From Nitrososphaerota archaeon (lineage in GTDB: Archaea; Thermoproteota; Nitrososphaeria; Nitrososphaerales; Nitrosopumilaceae), in the NCBI GenBank assembly GCA_016201435.1, contig JACQCT010000001.1, positions 1-64,000 on the forward strand: a DNA stretch of 64,000 bases, in the 5' to 3' direction. Shown here one piece after another: positions 1 to 7,925 of the stretch. How positions within the stretch are numbered: position 1 is the first letter of the stretch; each line of letters begins with the position of its first letter. Made by a program: the position numbers and the translations under genes. The notes under the pieces were generated by a model. That model made no database searches. It was given only the letters and a program-made list of their open reading frames with translations, and was not told the DNA's origin.

Positions 1-39
1 CAATCTGCGTTTTACTGTCAAATAGTTTTACTGTGGATC
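1..39. repeat. 39-bp direct repeat, copy 1 (second copy 553-591)
   Basis: The first 39 bases recur exactly at 553-591, an offset of 552 bp or 184 codons, matching one two-domain repeat unit of the adhesin. Identity on the right stops exactly after a GATC. Confidence 0.85.
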
Positions 40-892
40 CAGCTTCAGCTGTTCCTACAATCTTTGGAGTCTTGTTATTTGTTGTAAGAGATGAGTTTGT
101 GATTAGGGGTGCTGCTGGTGCTGTAGTGTCAACTGTAACTGTAAATGTCATAGGAGAGGTGGTTGCAGTCTTACCAGAGTTATCTGTAGCCCTTGCAGTC
201 ACTGTATGAGAAGCTACTGATAGCGGGCCATATGGAGTGTATGACCATGATGTAGTACCAGTAGCTAAGGTATATGCACCATAGTCAATACTAACTTCAA
301 CTTTTTTTACACCTGATCCTGAATCAGAAGATGTACCTTGTATGATAGGCATATTAGTAAATACTTGAGCATTGTTTGTTGGAGAGGTTATTGTTACAAC
401 TGGTGCTGTAGTGTCAATTGTAAGTATGATACTTGCAGAGTTTGCACCTGTGTTTCCAACTGCATCTGTTGCATTAGCTCGTATAGTGTGTGAACCATCT
501 GATAATGTTGATGTGACAATGGACCATGAGCCACCAGTTGCTGTTGCAGAACCAATCTGCGTTTTACTGTCAAATAGTTTTACTGTGGATCAAAAAAGTA
601 TTGAAACAGTCCATATGGACCAGTCACCTGGTGACTTTGGAGTAGCTGTTATTGGAGAGCCTGAGTTTATCTTAACTTGTACCGAGTTTATTCCACTATC
701 AGTATCTAACGCTGTTCCTGTCACAGTGAAGGTGCCAGATGATACTGTAGCATTATTTATAGGAGATGTGATCGATACAATGGGTTTAACATTATCGATA
801 AGTGCTAGGACTTTATTTCCACTATAAGATTCATCAAAGGTTGTCACAATTACAAGTAGAAAAAGCATACCGATGACTGTGATTCGTAACAT
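1..892 (-). pseudogene. Ig-like repeat adhesin, partial and interrupted by an in-frame TGA
   Basis: Secreted protein with an N-terminal hydrophobic segment followed by Ig-like modules of the kind ITSPxNN...GTAxDxxSG, typical of surface adhesins. The gene runs off the left edge. The frame is open from the start to a TGA at 590-592 and, in the same frame, open again from there to base 2, with recognisable Ig-like modules on both sides. The break lies where a 39-bp sequence (1-39) recurs (553-591), so it looks like a repeat-mediated deletion or an assembly join rather than a point mutation. I prefer the ATG at 892; a TTG at 913 in the same frame is the alternative, with an AT-rich TATA-like stretch near 936-950. 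Function beyond surface attachment cannot be read. Confidence 0.6.
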
Positions 893-1243
893 AAAACTAA
901 TCAAAACCCTCAAGATTTATTGTCCAGTGTATGTATGAATAATATAATCCACTACATAGTAGAAGGGATCCCTTTTTGTAATCCATGATTGCGTTTTTGC
1001 TTGATTATTAATTAATACTGCGTAGAAATTCTACTATTCATCGGCATTTTTCTACTTGACTATGACAATGTAATAAAAATAAAGATCTCTTGGTGTAGAT
1101 CAAAAGATCTCGAATAAATTTTGAAAAAATAGATAAATCCGTAATTTTTGTAGCCTATATGGTTTTTATTTTGATAAAACTCACCTAACTAGATCAATTT
1201 CTAAAAATTATTTTGGCATGTTTAGGTTGACCATAATGATATA

Positions 1244-4084
1244 CTAAGATATACCCAAACCTGCAAATGTTTTTATCGTCATTCCATCTAGTTCCATCAC
1301 ATTATTTCTGAATTTGGCTACGACATATTTTACTCCTTTCCGCTTTGCTGAATCAATTAGTGGTTTTGTTAAAGAACCATCCAAAATTAAGAATTTTATA
1401 TTATTATGAGAGTTCAATTCCTCGATTAATTTCCCAACAGGTACTCTGAAGAGTTCGTTTTGATTCTTATCCAACCCGAAAGCATTGCGTGATCCATTGA
1501 GACCAGAATAGAATCTCTTTACTATTTTTGCTAAATCGTCTTCGGTTATGTCTAAAAACACATCATCTTCTTTTGATGTTTTTCGCGAGGCATTACCAGA
1601 TTTCGTGCGAGTTTCATTTTTTAGATTCGTACTGGGTATCTCGTCTTTCACAGTTGGTATCTCGTCTTTCACAGTTGGTATCTCCACCATGTCATCCGTG
1701 ATGGCTTTTCTCTCTGAGATGGTTTCATTTTCCATCACCCTGAGTTGAGGTGAATCTGTTACCCCTGAAGGAAGATTAAGCTCTGCAGGCCAAGATGACT
1801 CTATGCTCTTTATTCTTGCCTTTCTTTGTTTAATGAAAATATAAAGTGCAATGGCCAATCCTATAGCAATTATTACGTACGTCCAAGGGACAGAGTAATA
1901 GTACAAGAGGTAAGATGGACCATTAGCCAGATGATATGGTAACACAAGTGTTTGAGTAAAGCTGGTTGAGTTTGATTGTGTCCAATCTATTTCAACTGAA
2001 GCTTGTTTATCTCCTGACGTTGCAGTCGGATCAATGTTTACAATAAAGGTAGTTGTAATCACTTGTCCTGCAAGGGCACTACCAAGATTTTCTACATTTC
2101 CTACTGCTGTAATATCACTACTTTTTACTCCAGGGATTGTGTTGCCTGCAAGTAATTTTGTTGTCATAGTTTGCGCTGTATAAGTGCCAATATTTTTGAG
2201 AGTTACGTAAAACAACGCGTTAGTTGCTCCAGGATATAGCTGAGAATCATCAAGACTAATTACTTGAAACAGCGCCTTTTGTCCTACAATAAAGTTCAAG
2301 TTGAGCGGTTTGATGCCATTAACATCCTTAATTAATAAAGTGAATGGATAATTTCCAGATGTAACATTGTTACCAATATTGAAATAAAATGAGGGAGTAG
2401 CAACATTAGAGGCCTTTATTCTTCCTAGATAAGCACTCGTAGAATTTCCCCATGTTGGATCAAATCCCTTTGGAAGAATCAGCGATGCTGTAACATTGTT
2501 TGCATCTGACAGACCAGCATTTAGTATTTGTACGTCTATTCTTTTTTGTATATCACCTGGATAAGATGGATTTGGAGTAACGGTCACTGCGGGAATCTGA
2601 TAGTCCGGAGTTGTAGATGCTTGAGCAGCTACCTGATATGACGAGGTGTAAGTCTGTCCATTGGCATCATATTGAATAACAATTGGAATAGGATATTGTG
2701 CGTTGATATCATTTGCTGAAACAACCTTTAGAACCGTTTCTTTTGTGATTTGTGTTCCTACATCTCCTACCCACACAGGAGTATCAACTGCAGTATAGAG
2801 ATTTCCAGTAGTTGATGTAATCTGCAAATTATGTACTGCAATGTTGCCAATATTTTTGATATCAATTGTCACAGGAGTTACAGTATTTGCAAAAATGTGC
2901 GCAGGATGGGCAATTATTGAAAGTAATACACCGTTGGATATAGATACAGGAATGTCCAGAGTCTTTTCGTGTTGCTGTTTTCCATCATAAAAGGATATTT
3001 TCAGCTTATTTAGATAAGTAGTAGGTTCTATTGAGTTAAGTACATCAACATTATAGGTCATATTTACATCCTTACCAACACCTAATTGGCCTACTCGAAA
3101 GATTTTACTTGAAATGTAACCACTTGTACTTGATTCCTGACCAGAAGAAAAGGGCTTCCCAAGATCTAATGTACCTACAATATTAAACAACGGTTCTGTT
3201 CCATCATTGAACACATTTACCACTAGTGGGACGTTCTTATCACCTGGGCCAACGTGATTATCCATAGCATCAGATCCACCTAAAAGTATCTTTGATATAG
3301 AAACATCTGATACTCCTATAGATCCAACATTTACGTTAGCTTGGATAGAATTATCTCCAGAATTAAGAGAGGAGTAGTCAAACGAGATCAGGTATGAGCC
3401 TGTATTTTGAGCTTTAATTTTCCAGAAAAACTCGGTTTCTTTTGAAGCGTTTAATGAAGTGGATGGTGAACTAACAGTGTCCAACAGTTGTAATCCTGCT
3501 GGAACTGTAATCTGAGCTCTTACATTTTCATCACGCACTATTCCAGCATTTTTTAGTTTTATTCCAACGGTGAAATTGTCATTTGGATATATGCTTCCTG
3601 GAACATCGATCCCAGTTACTACTAGACTGTTGATTGCGCCAACAGGTATGCTGACATTAAATGTATCAACTTCATATGGAACTGAAGAATATGCATTTGC
3701 AGTAATGCTGTATACTCCAGCTTTACTGGCCAAAAGGGTCCAAGTTGCCATTCTTTCGTTTTGATTGAGAGTGTACTGTAATGTTGGAAATGCTGCACTA
3801 GCAATAGAAATTCCGGTTGGAACTGTCAGAGAAAGTATAAGATTGCTTGAAGGGGATGCTGTTGTCACACTAACTGAGACTTTGAACGGTTTGTTTGGCA
3901 CAGGATTGGCATCTACTTTTATGTTTGTGAAAGTGACATAAGGTTGAGTGGTTGCAGGAGGGTTAGATGTTTGTTGCCCATAAACCTTGGTTTGTGGACT
4001 TGCACTCAAAGGAGAAGCTAACAAAACTAGCAGAATAAAAAATACAATAAAAAAAATCCTATTATGCAACTTTCTATTCTCCAT
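1244..4084 (-). CDS. Membrane-anchored surface protein with CARDB-like repeats and a DnaG-C-terminal-like cytoplasmic tail
   Basis: Large exported protein: signal peptide, then roughly 700 residues of tandem beta-sandwich modules resembling the CARDB/COG1361 type of archaeal surface proteins, one transmembrane helix about 200 residues before the end followed by a basic stop-transfer, then a cytoplasmic tail. The tail begins with an acidic linker containing a perfect 21-bp tandem repeat (EIPTVKD twice). The last 75 residues align by eye with the C-terminal region of archaeal DnaG: VPVGKLIEEL, then LILDGS, then KGVKYVV, then IKTF. The ATG at 4084 gives a standard signal peptide; a GTG six codons upstream is possible. 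Orientation implies an extracellular repeat region and a cytosolic DnaG-like module. Role unknown; the DnaG likeness is my reading, not a search result. Confidence 0.75.
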   Translation of the reverse strand: MENRKLHNRIFFIVFFILLVLLASPLSASPQTKVYGQQTSNPPATTQPYVTFTNIKVDANPVPNKPFKVSVSVTTASPSSNLILSLTVPTGISIASAAFPTLQYTLNQNERMATWTLLASKAGVYSITANAYSSVPYEVDTFNVSIPVGAINSLVVTGIDVPGSIYPNDNFTVGIKLKNAGIVRDENVRAQITVPAGLQLLDTVSSPSTSLNASKETEFFWKIKAQNTGSYLISFDYSSLNSGDNSIQANVNVGSIGVSDVSISKILLGGSDAMDNHVGPGDKNVPLVVNVFNDGTEPLFNIVGTLDLGKPFSSGQESSTSGYISSKIFRVGQLGVGKDVNMTYNVDVLNSIEPTTYLNKLKISFYDGKQQHEKTLDIPVSISNGVLLSIIAHPAHIFANTVTPVTIDIKNIGNIAVHNLQITSTTGNLYTAVDTPVWVGDVGTQITKETVLKVVSANDINAQYPIPIVIQYDANGQTYTSSYQVAAQASTTPDYQIPAVTVTPNPSYPGDIQKRIDVQILNAGLSDANNVTASLILPKGFDPTWGNSTSAYLGRIKASNVATPSFYFNIGNNVTSGNYPFTLLIKDVNGIKPLNLNFIVGQKALFQVISLDDSQLYPGATNALFYVTLKNIGTYTAQTMTTKLLAGNTIPGVKSSDITAVGNVENLGSALAGQVITTTFIVNIDPTATSGDKQASVEIDWTQSNSTSFTQTLVLPYHLANGPSYLLYYYSVPWTYVIIAIGLAIALYIFIKQRKARIKSIESSWPAELNLPSGVTDSPQLRVMENETISERKAITDDMVEIPTVKDEIPTVKDEIPSTNLKNETRTKSGNASRKTSKEDDVFLDITEDDLAKIVKRFYSGLNGSRNAFGLDKNQNELFRVPVGKLIEELNSHNNIKFLILDGSLTKPLIDSAKRKGVKYVVAKFRNNVMELDGMTIKTFAGLGIS
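1635..1676 (-). repeat. 21-bp perfect tandem repeat, two copies
   Basis: Two adjacent identical 21-bp units (1635-1655, 1656-1676) plus the start of a third encode the VKDEIPT linker of the surface protein tail. The period is a multiple of three, so copy changes keep the frame. Confidence 0.9.
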
Positions 4085-4173
4085 TAACCAGACTGTAAAC
4101 ACTCCATTTATTTTTAATGAAATAATGAATTAAATGTCATCTACCCCTAGCGTTACGCCTGCCAATTATTCAC

Positions 4174-4386
4174 TTAGATATAGCCTAGGCCTTTCAGGTT
4201 ATCTTCTATTTCTCTTATTTCTTCGGTAGAGAAAACCTCGGGATTATTCTTACCTGCATGTTCCATTATTATTTTCTCAATTACTGCTGCAACGAAACTA
4301 TCAATTTCTGGCTCAGTGAGTCCAAACTCTTTTGTCAGCATATCAATAGTTGTCAGAGGAAGATTTATCGTCTTTTGTGCTTGCAT
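4174..4386 (-). CDS. Small helical protein, unknown function
   Basis: 70 residues with an ATG start. The N-terminus (KTINLPLTTIDML) followed by a predicted helix resembles a short strand plus helix, as in ribbon-helix-helix proteins, and the C-terminal half is strongly acidic and helical. No catalytic motif. It sits alone between two gene blocks, about 90 bp upstream of the surface protein gene on the same strand. I do not recognise the family; a small DNA-binding or protein-partner role is only a guess. Confidence 0.5.
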   Translation of the reverse strand: MQAQKTINLPLTTIDMLTKEFGLTEPEIDSFVAAVIEKIIMEHAGKNNPEVFSTEEIREIEDNLKGLGYI

Positions 4387-4677
4387 GTAATACCAACCCC
4401 GCTTCTATCGAATTCAATAAAATTCAACATTTTTGTTATCACAAGTTCCGGTTATATAAAGATCGTGTCTTTTTCCTAATAGGGAAATATGTTATAAAAG
4501 ATTCTTTACCGAAATTGTTGGCTTGGGATTAAAAATTTTTTGCAGTTATTAATAATTTATTTTATAGACCAAAGTATATATGACAAAGTTATGGGAATTC
4601 TCACAACTGTATCATCATGTTTATATTTTCTTTTATTCATGCAAAAATTTTCATATCTCGGGGTTAGATCATAACAG

Positions 4678-6558
4678 ATGACCAAAGTAGTCATGATTGG
4701 ACTTGATGCGGCCATACCAACTTGGGTTCAAAAATATTTCAAAATAGGACGACTTCCAAACATGAAAAAACTAGCTGATGAAGGCACTTGGTCTGAGGTC
4801 ATCCCTGCTTTTCCTACTCACACTGCTAGTAACTGGAATACTGTTTCTACCGGCGCTTGGCCAAAAACTCACGGCGTAACGGATATGGTCGTTCACTTAC
4901 CAGGAACACCATTAACGGAAATTAAGAGTGGATTTTATTCAGATCTTTGTCAAGCAGAACAGATATGGACAACTGCTGAAAAGTTTGACAAACAATGCAT
5001 ATTGTTAAAGTATATTGGATCATGGCCTCCAAATATGAAGAAAGGAATTCAGATCGAGGGGTTTGGTGCCCCTGGCGGTCCTGGTTCTAGACCATGGGGT
5101 TCAAGTCCCTTGTCTATTAGCAATAGCTCATGTTATTGCACTAGTACATTAGAAAATGCAATATTAGTGAACTTTTCAGAAGCAAAATTATTAGATTGGA
5201 GAAATAAACCCAATCTATTATCACATATACCCATACTAGAATCCGAGATAAAGATTGCAGGTTTAGTCTACAATGTGCTTTTATTTTCTCTTGATTCGAA
5301 GAGCGTGTATGACACTGCATTATTTACAAGAGAAAAAGATGCTACAAAGGGAGTTCTTTTAAAGAAAGGTCAGTTATCTGATTGGATCACAGAAAATTTT
5401 ACAGTATCTGATAAAATCACAAAAGGTGCCTTTAGAATGAAACTTATTGACATAGGGCTTTATGGTAAAGTTAATTTCAAACTATTCATTTCCCAAGTGT
5501 TTCCATTAGATGGTTGGAGTTTTCCTGACACTATCAGCAAAGAATTGGTAGACAGATGTGGTCCATTTCTAGAGTCCATTAGCCATTTTCCGTATGTGTT
5601 TGGATGGATTGATGAAGATACCTACCTTGATGATGCTGCATACCAGGCAAAATGGATGGGTAATGCCACCAAGTTTCTATTATCTAGAGATCGGTGGGAT
5701 TTGTATATGACACAATGGCATGGCATAGATAACACCCAGCACGCTTTTCTTAGATTTGATAAATCTGTACTAACAGAACAAGAGGCGCAAATATGTGACA
5801 AGACAGTTCTCAGAACTTATGAAATTGCAGATGAGCTAGTTGGAGATATTGTACAAGCAACTAAGAATTCACAAGATCCGGATGTCTGTACAATTGTCAT
5901 ATCAGATCATGGTCATGTTATGGGCAAACGTAGATTTTTCATCAACTCGTATTTGTACCAGAGGGGATTCATAAAATTAAAACGAGATCCCGCTTCAAAT
6001 AAGATGACTGTGGATTGGGAAAATACATCGGCGTTTTCTCAAGGCATGGTTCATGTCTATGTTAATCTTAAAGGAAGAGACCCACATGGTTCTGTTAAAC
6101 CTGGAAAGGAATACAATGAGACTGTAAGAAATGTAATAGATGCATTGTACGATGCAAAGGATCCAAAGACTGGGACAAGACCGATTGCACTAGCGCTGAG
6201 CAATCAAGAAGCTGAATTCATTGGTCTGAGTGGCGAAAGAGCTGGTGATGTTGTTTTTGCTACAAATCCCGTATATGCAGGTGATAACAGATTGAAACTA
6301 AGCGGTGATCTGTTTGAAGATTTGAAGGTAGGATTCATTGATGGTAGCATCCATGGTGCACAGTTACCTTCTGTTGACATGGGAGAACATGGAACAATAA
6401 AATCTATGTTTATTGCTAATGGTCCAAAAATAAAACGAGGATATGTGAGAGAAAGTCCGATAAACATAGTAGACATTGCACCCACAATTTCACATATTTT
6501 GAATATAGATCCTCCAAAAAATAGTGAGGGCAGAATTCTGTATGACATATTTGAATAA
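4678..6558 (+). CDS. Alkaline-phosphatase-superfamily hydrolase (type I phosphodiesterase / nucleotide pyrophosphatase-like)
   Basis: 626 residues. Two-metal alkaline phosphatase fold: GLDAA with the first metal Asp (D10), a candidate Thr nucleophile in PTHTASNW (about residues 46-53), GIDNTQH supplying Asp and His to one metal, SDHGH supplying the Asp-His pair, and GEHG near residue 575 for the last His. It therefore should hydrolyse phosphate or sulfate esters; the substrate is not evident. No signal peptide, so cytoplasmic. It is transcribed divergently from the surface protein block and converges with the PIG-L gene; a second superfamily member fused to APS kinase lies 1.4 kb downstream, suggesting a shared pathway acting on phosphorylated or sulfated sugars or lipids (inference). 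Confidence 0.85.
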   Translation: MTKVVMIGLDAAIPTWVQKYFKIGRLPNMKKLADEGTWSEVIPAFPTHTASNWNTVSTGAWPKTHGVTDMVVHLPGTPLTEIKSGFYSDLCQAEQIWTTAEKFDKQCILLKYIGSWPPNMKKGIQIEGFGAPGGPGSRPWGSSPLSISNSSCYCTSTLENAILVNFSEAKLLDWRNKPNLLSHIPILESEIKIAGLVYNVLLFSLDSKSVYDTALFTREKDATKGVLLKKGQLSDWITENFTVSDKITKGAFRMKLIDIGLYGKVNFKLFISQVFPLDGWSFPDTISKELVDRCGPFLESISHFPYVFGWIDEDTYLDDAAYQAKWMGNATKFLLSRDRWDLYMTQWHGIDNTQHAFLRFDKSVLTEQEAQICDKTVLRTYEIADELVGDIVQATKNSQDPDVCTIVISDHGHVMGKRRFFINSYLYQRGFIKLKRDPASNKMTVDWENTSAFSQGMVHVYVNLKGRDPHGSVKPGKEYNETVRNVIDALYDAKDPKTGTRPIALALSNQEAEFIGLSGERAGDVVFATNPVYAGDNRLKLSGDLFEDLKVGFIDGSIHGAQLPSVDMGEHGTIKSMFIANGPKIKRGYVRESPINIVDIAPTISHILNIDPPKNSEGRILYDIFE

Positions 6559-6610
6559 AATATAGGATTTATAGAAAACAAATCTGTTTTAATGTCAGAA
6601 AAGATTCCAA

Positions 6611-7231
6611 TTATAAAATGAATTTGTGAATTCTGAAAGATTCTGCCAAACCTTTAGGATTTGTACCTACCTTGCCCCAGACATATCGGGTATTTGCAAG
6701 TGATTTAATGATGTTTGGTTGAATATAGAATCTATTTGACTGACTTTTGTGTGCCTTGACGCTTCTTATTTTTGTGTTGATTTGTTTTGTGATGTCAACA
6801 AAAGCATTTGGTTTGAATTCAGGAGTGGTAGAAGAAATGGTCTCGTAAAACAAAATCTGATCTATATCATTTGCTGCCCGTGTCACCATCTTACTTACAC
6901 CAACATGTACCTGATGATAATCAAAGGGACTGTGTGTATAAACTCGATTAGGACCTATTTCATCAATGATTTTCTTCATAATTTTTTCAAATTCTATTGT
7001 TGATGTATTCAATTTTGAAATAGGATAATTTATTATTCTGAGTTTTTTAACGCCAAGAATACGGGCAGCTTCCAATGCTTCTTTCTCCCTTTGTCTAGGA
7101 TCACCAGATACCCCCCCTAATGTACACAGAATAACAAAGGTATCATCTCCACAATCTTTGTGTTTTGTAAGAGTTCCCCCCATTCCTAATTCCACATCAT
7201 CTGGATGAGAACCTACACTTACAATCTTCAT
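6611..7231 (-). CDS. PIG-L (LmbE) family deacetylase
   Basis: 206 residues with the family hallmark HPDDVE at residues 9-14 and a downstream HxxH (H106, H109) completing the zinc site; the length is normal for the family. Members remove acetyl groups from N-acetylglucosaminyl or related amino sugars. Starts at ATG 7231. It is followed on the same strand, further upstream, by a degenerate PIG-L-like gene and the phosphohydrolase-APS kinase fusion, so the three are probably co-transcribed in the order fusion, degenerate paralogue, deacetylase. The substrate is unknown; a glycan or glycolipid of the cell surface is plausible from context. Confidence 0.88.
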   Translation of the reverse strand: MKIVSVGSHPDDVELGMGGTLTKHKDCGDDTFVILCTLGGVSGDPRQREKEALEAARILGVKKLRIINYPISKLNTSTIEFEKIMKKIIDEIGPNRVYTHSPFDYHQVHVGVSKMVTRAANDIDQILFYETISSTTPEFKPNAFVDITKQINTKIRSVKAHKSQSNRFYIQPNIIKSLANTRYVWGKVGTNPKGLAESFRIHKFIL

Positions 7232-7303
7232 TTACAAATACCTACCAAGAGAATTATTTTTGGGAATAATACTGAAATGATAGCTGGTTTCACAAAAAAC
7301 AAT

Positions 7304-7900
7304 TCAGAATAAGTCATTTTCGAGCAACACCATTCTATGGCTTTCAAATGATTCTATGTGTTTGGCCGTTGAATTAAATCGGTATATCATAGGTGCTGGA
7401 TTAGATGTTTTTTCAAAGTTCTTGTTAGGAATATTTTTCTTTTGATGGCTAGATAAAATTTTATTTTGTGAAAAGTTTGTGCATGTAATAAAAAATACAT
7501 CGGATGAAAAAGTTTCTTTCTTTCCAGTCTTGTACATTAAAATATTTTTAATTTTTCTGCATGCCAATATAGAAGATTTCGCTAACACTGTTTTTCTTTT
7601 ATCACAGGTTTTGATAGAAGGAATAACAGCTAGCGATGGATTTATTTTATCTATAATTGAATTTATCAGATTAACATTATTTTGTGTTACTTTAGAGAAA
7701 TCAAAGTTTGTAACAAAGTGAACTTTCGAAATGCCAGAATTTTTGTATAATTCTTTTATTGTGTTACTGAGTCTTGGCTGCTTTTTGTTATCAGCTATGA
7801 TCAAAGTTACAGAATGACCGCTATTGATAAATTTTTCAAACGTGCCAATGCAGCTAGTTTGCAAATCTCGAGAATCAGTACCAATAGCTATTATTTTCAT
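7304..7900 (-). CDS. Degenerate PIG-L-like protein lacking the zinc motif
   Basis: 198 residues. The N-terminus (MKIIAIGTDSRDLQTSCIGT) lines up with MKIVSVGSHPDDVELGMGGT of the neighbouring deacetylase, but His, Asp and Glu of HPDDxE are replaced. The middle (SLAVIPS..., ACRKIKNILMYKT) keeps the order of the family. No HxxH is visible. I therefore read it as a paralogue that has lost metal binding, perhaps a structural partner, or an unrelated Rossmann-like protein. It lies 25 bp downstream of the fusion gene and 72 bp upstream of the active PIG-L gene, all on the minus strand, consistent with one transcript. Confidence 0.6.
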   Translation of the reverse strand: MKIIAIGTDSRDLQTSCIGTFEKFINSGHSVTLIIADNKKQPRLSNTIKELYKNSGISKVHFVTNFDFSKVTQNNVNLINSIIDKINPSLAVIPSIKTCDKRKTVLAKSSILACRKIKNILMYKTGKKETFSSDVFFITCTNFSQNKILSSHQKKNIPNKNFEKTSNPAPMIYRFNSTAKHIESFESHRMVLLENDLF

Positions 7901-7925
7901 ACGTTACGTGCGCTAAGAGTCTGTA

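Noticed and set aside
590..592. In-frame TGA read as selenocysteine
   Set aside because: The stop sits at a repeat junction with sequence not matching either parent unit, and no Cys/Sec-type context or SECIS-like hairpin is visible.
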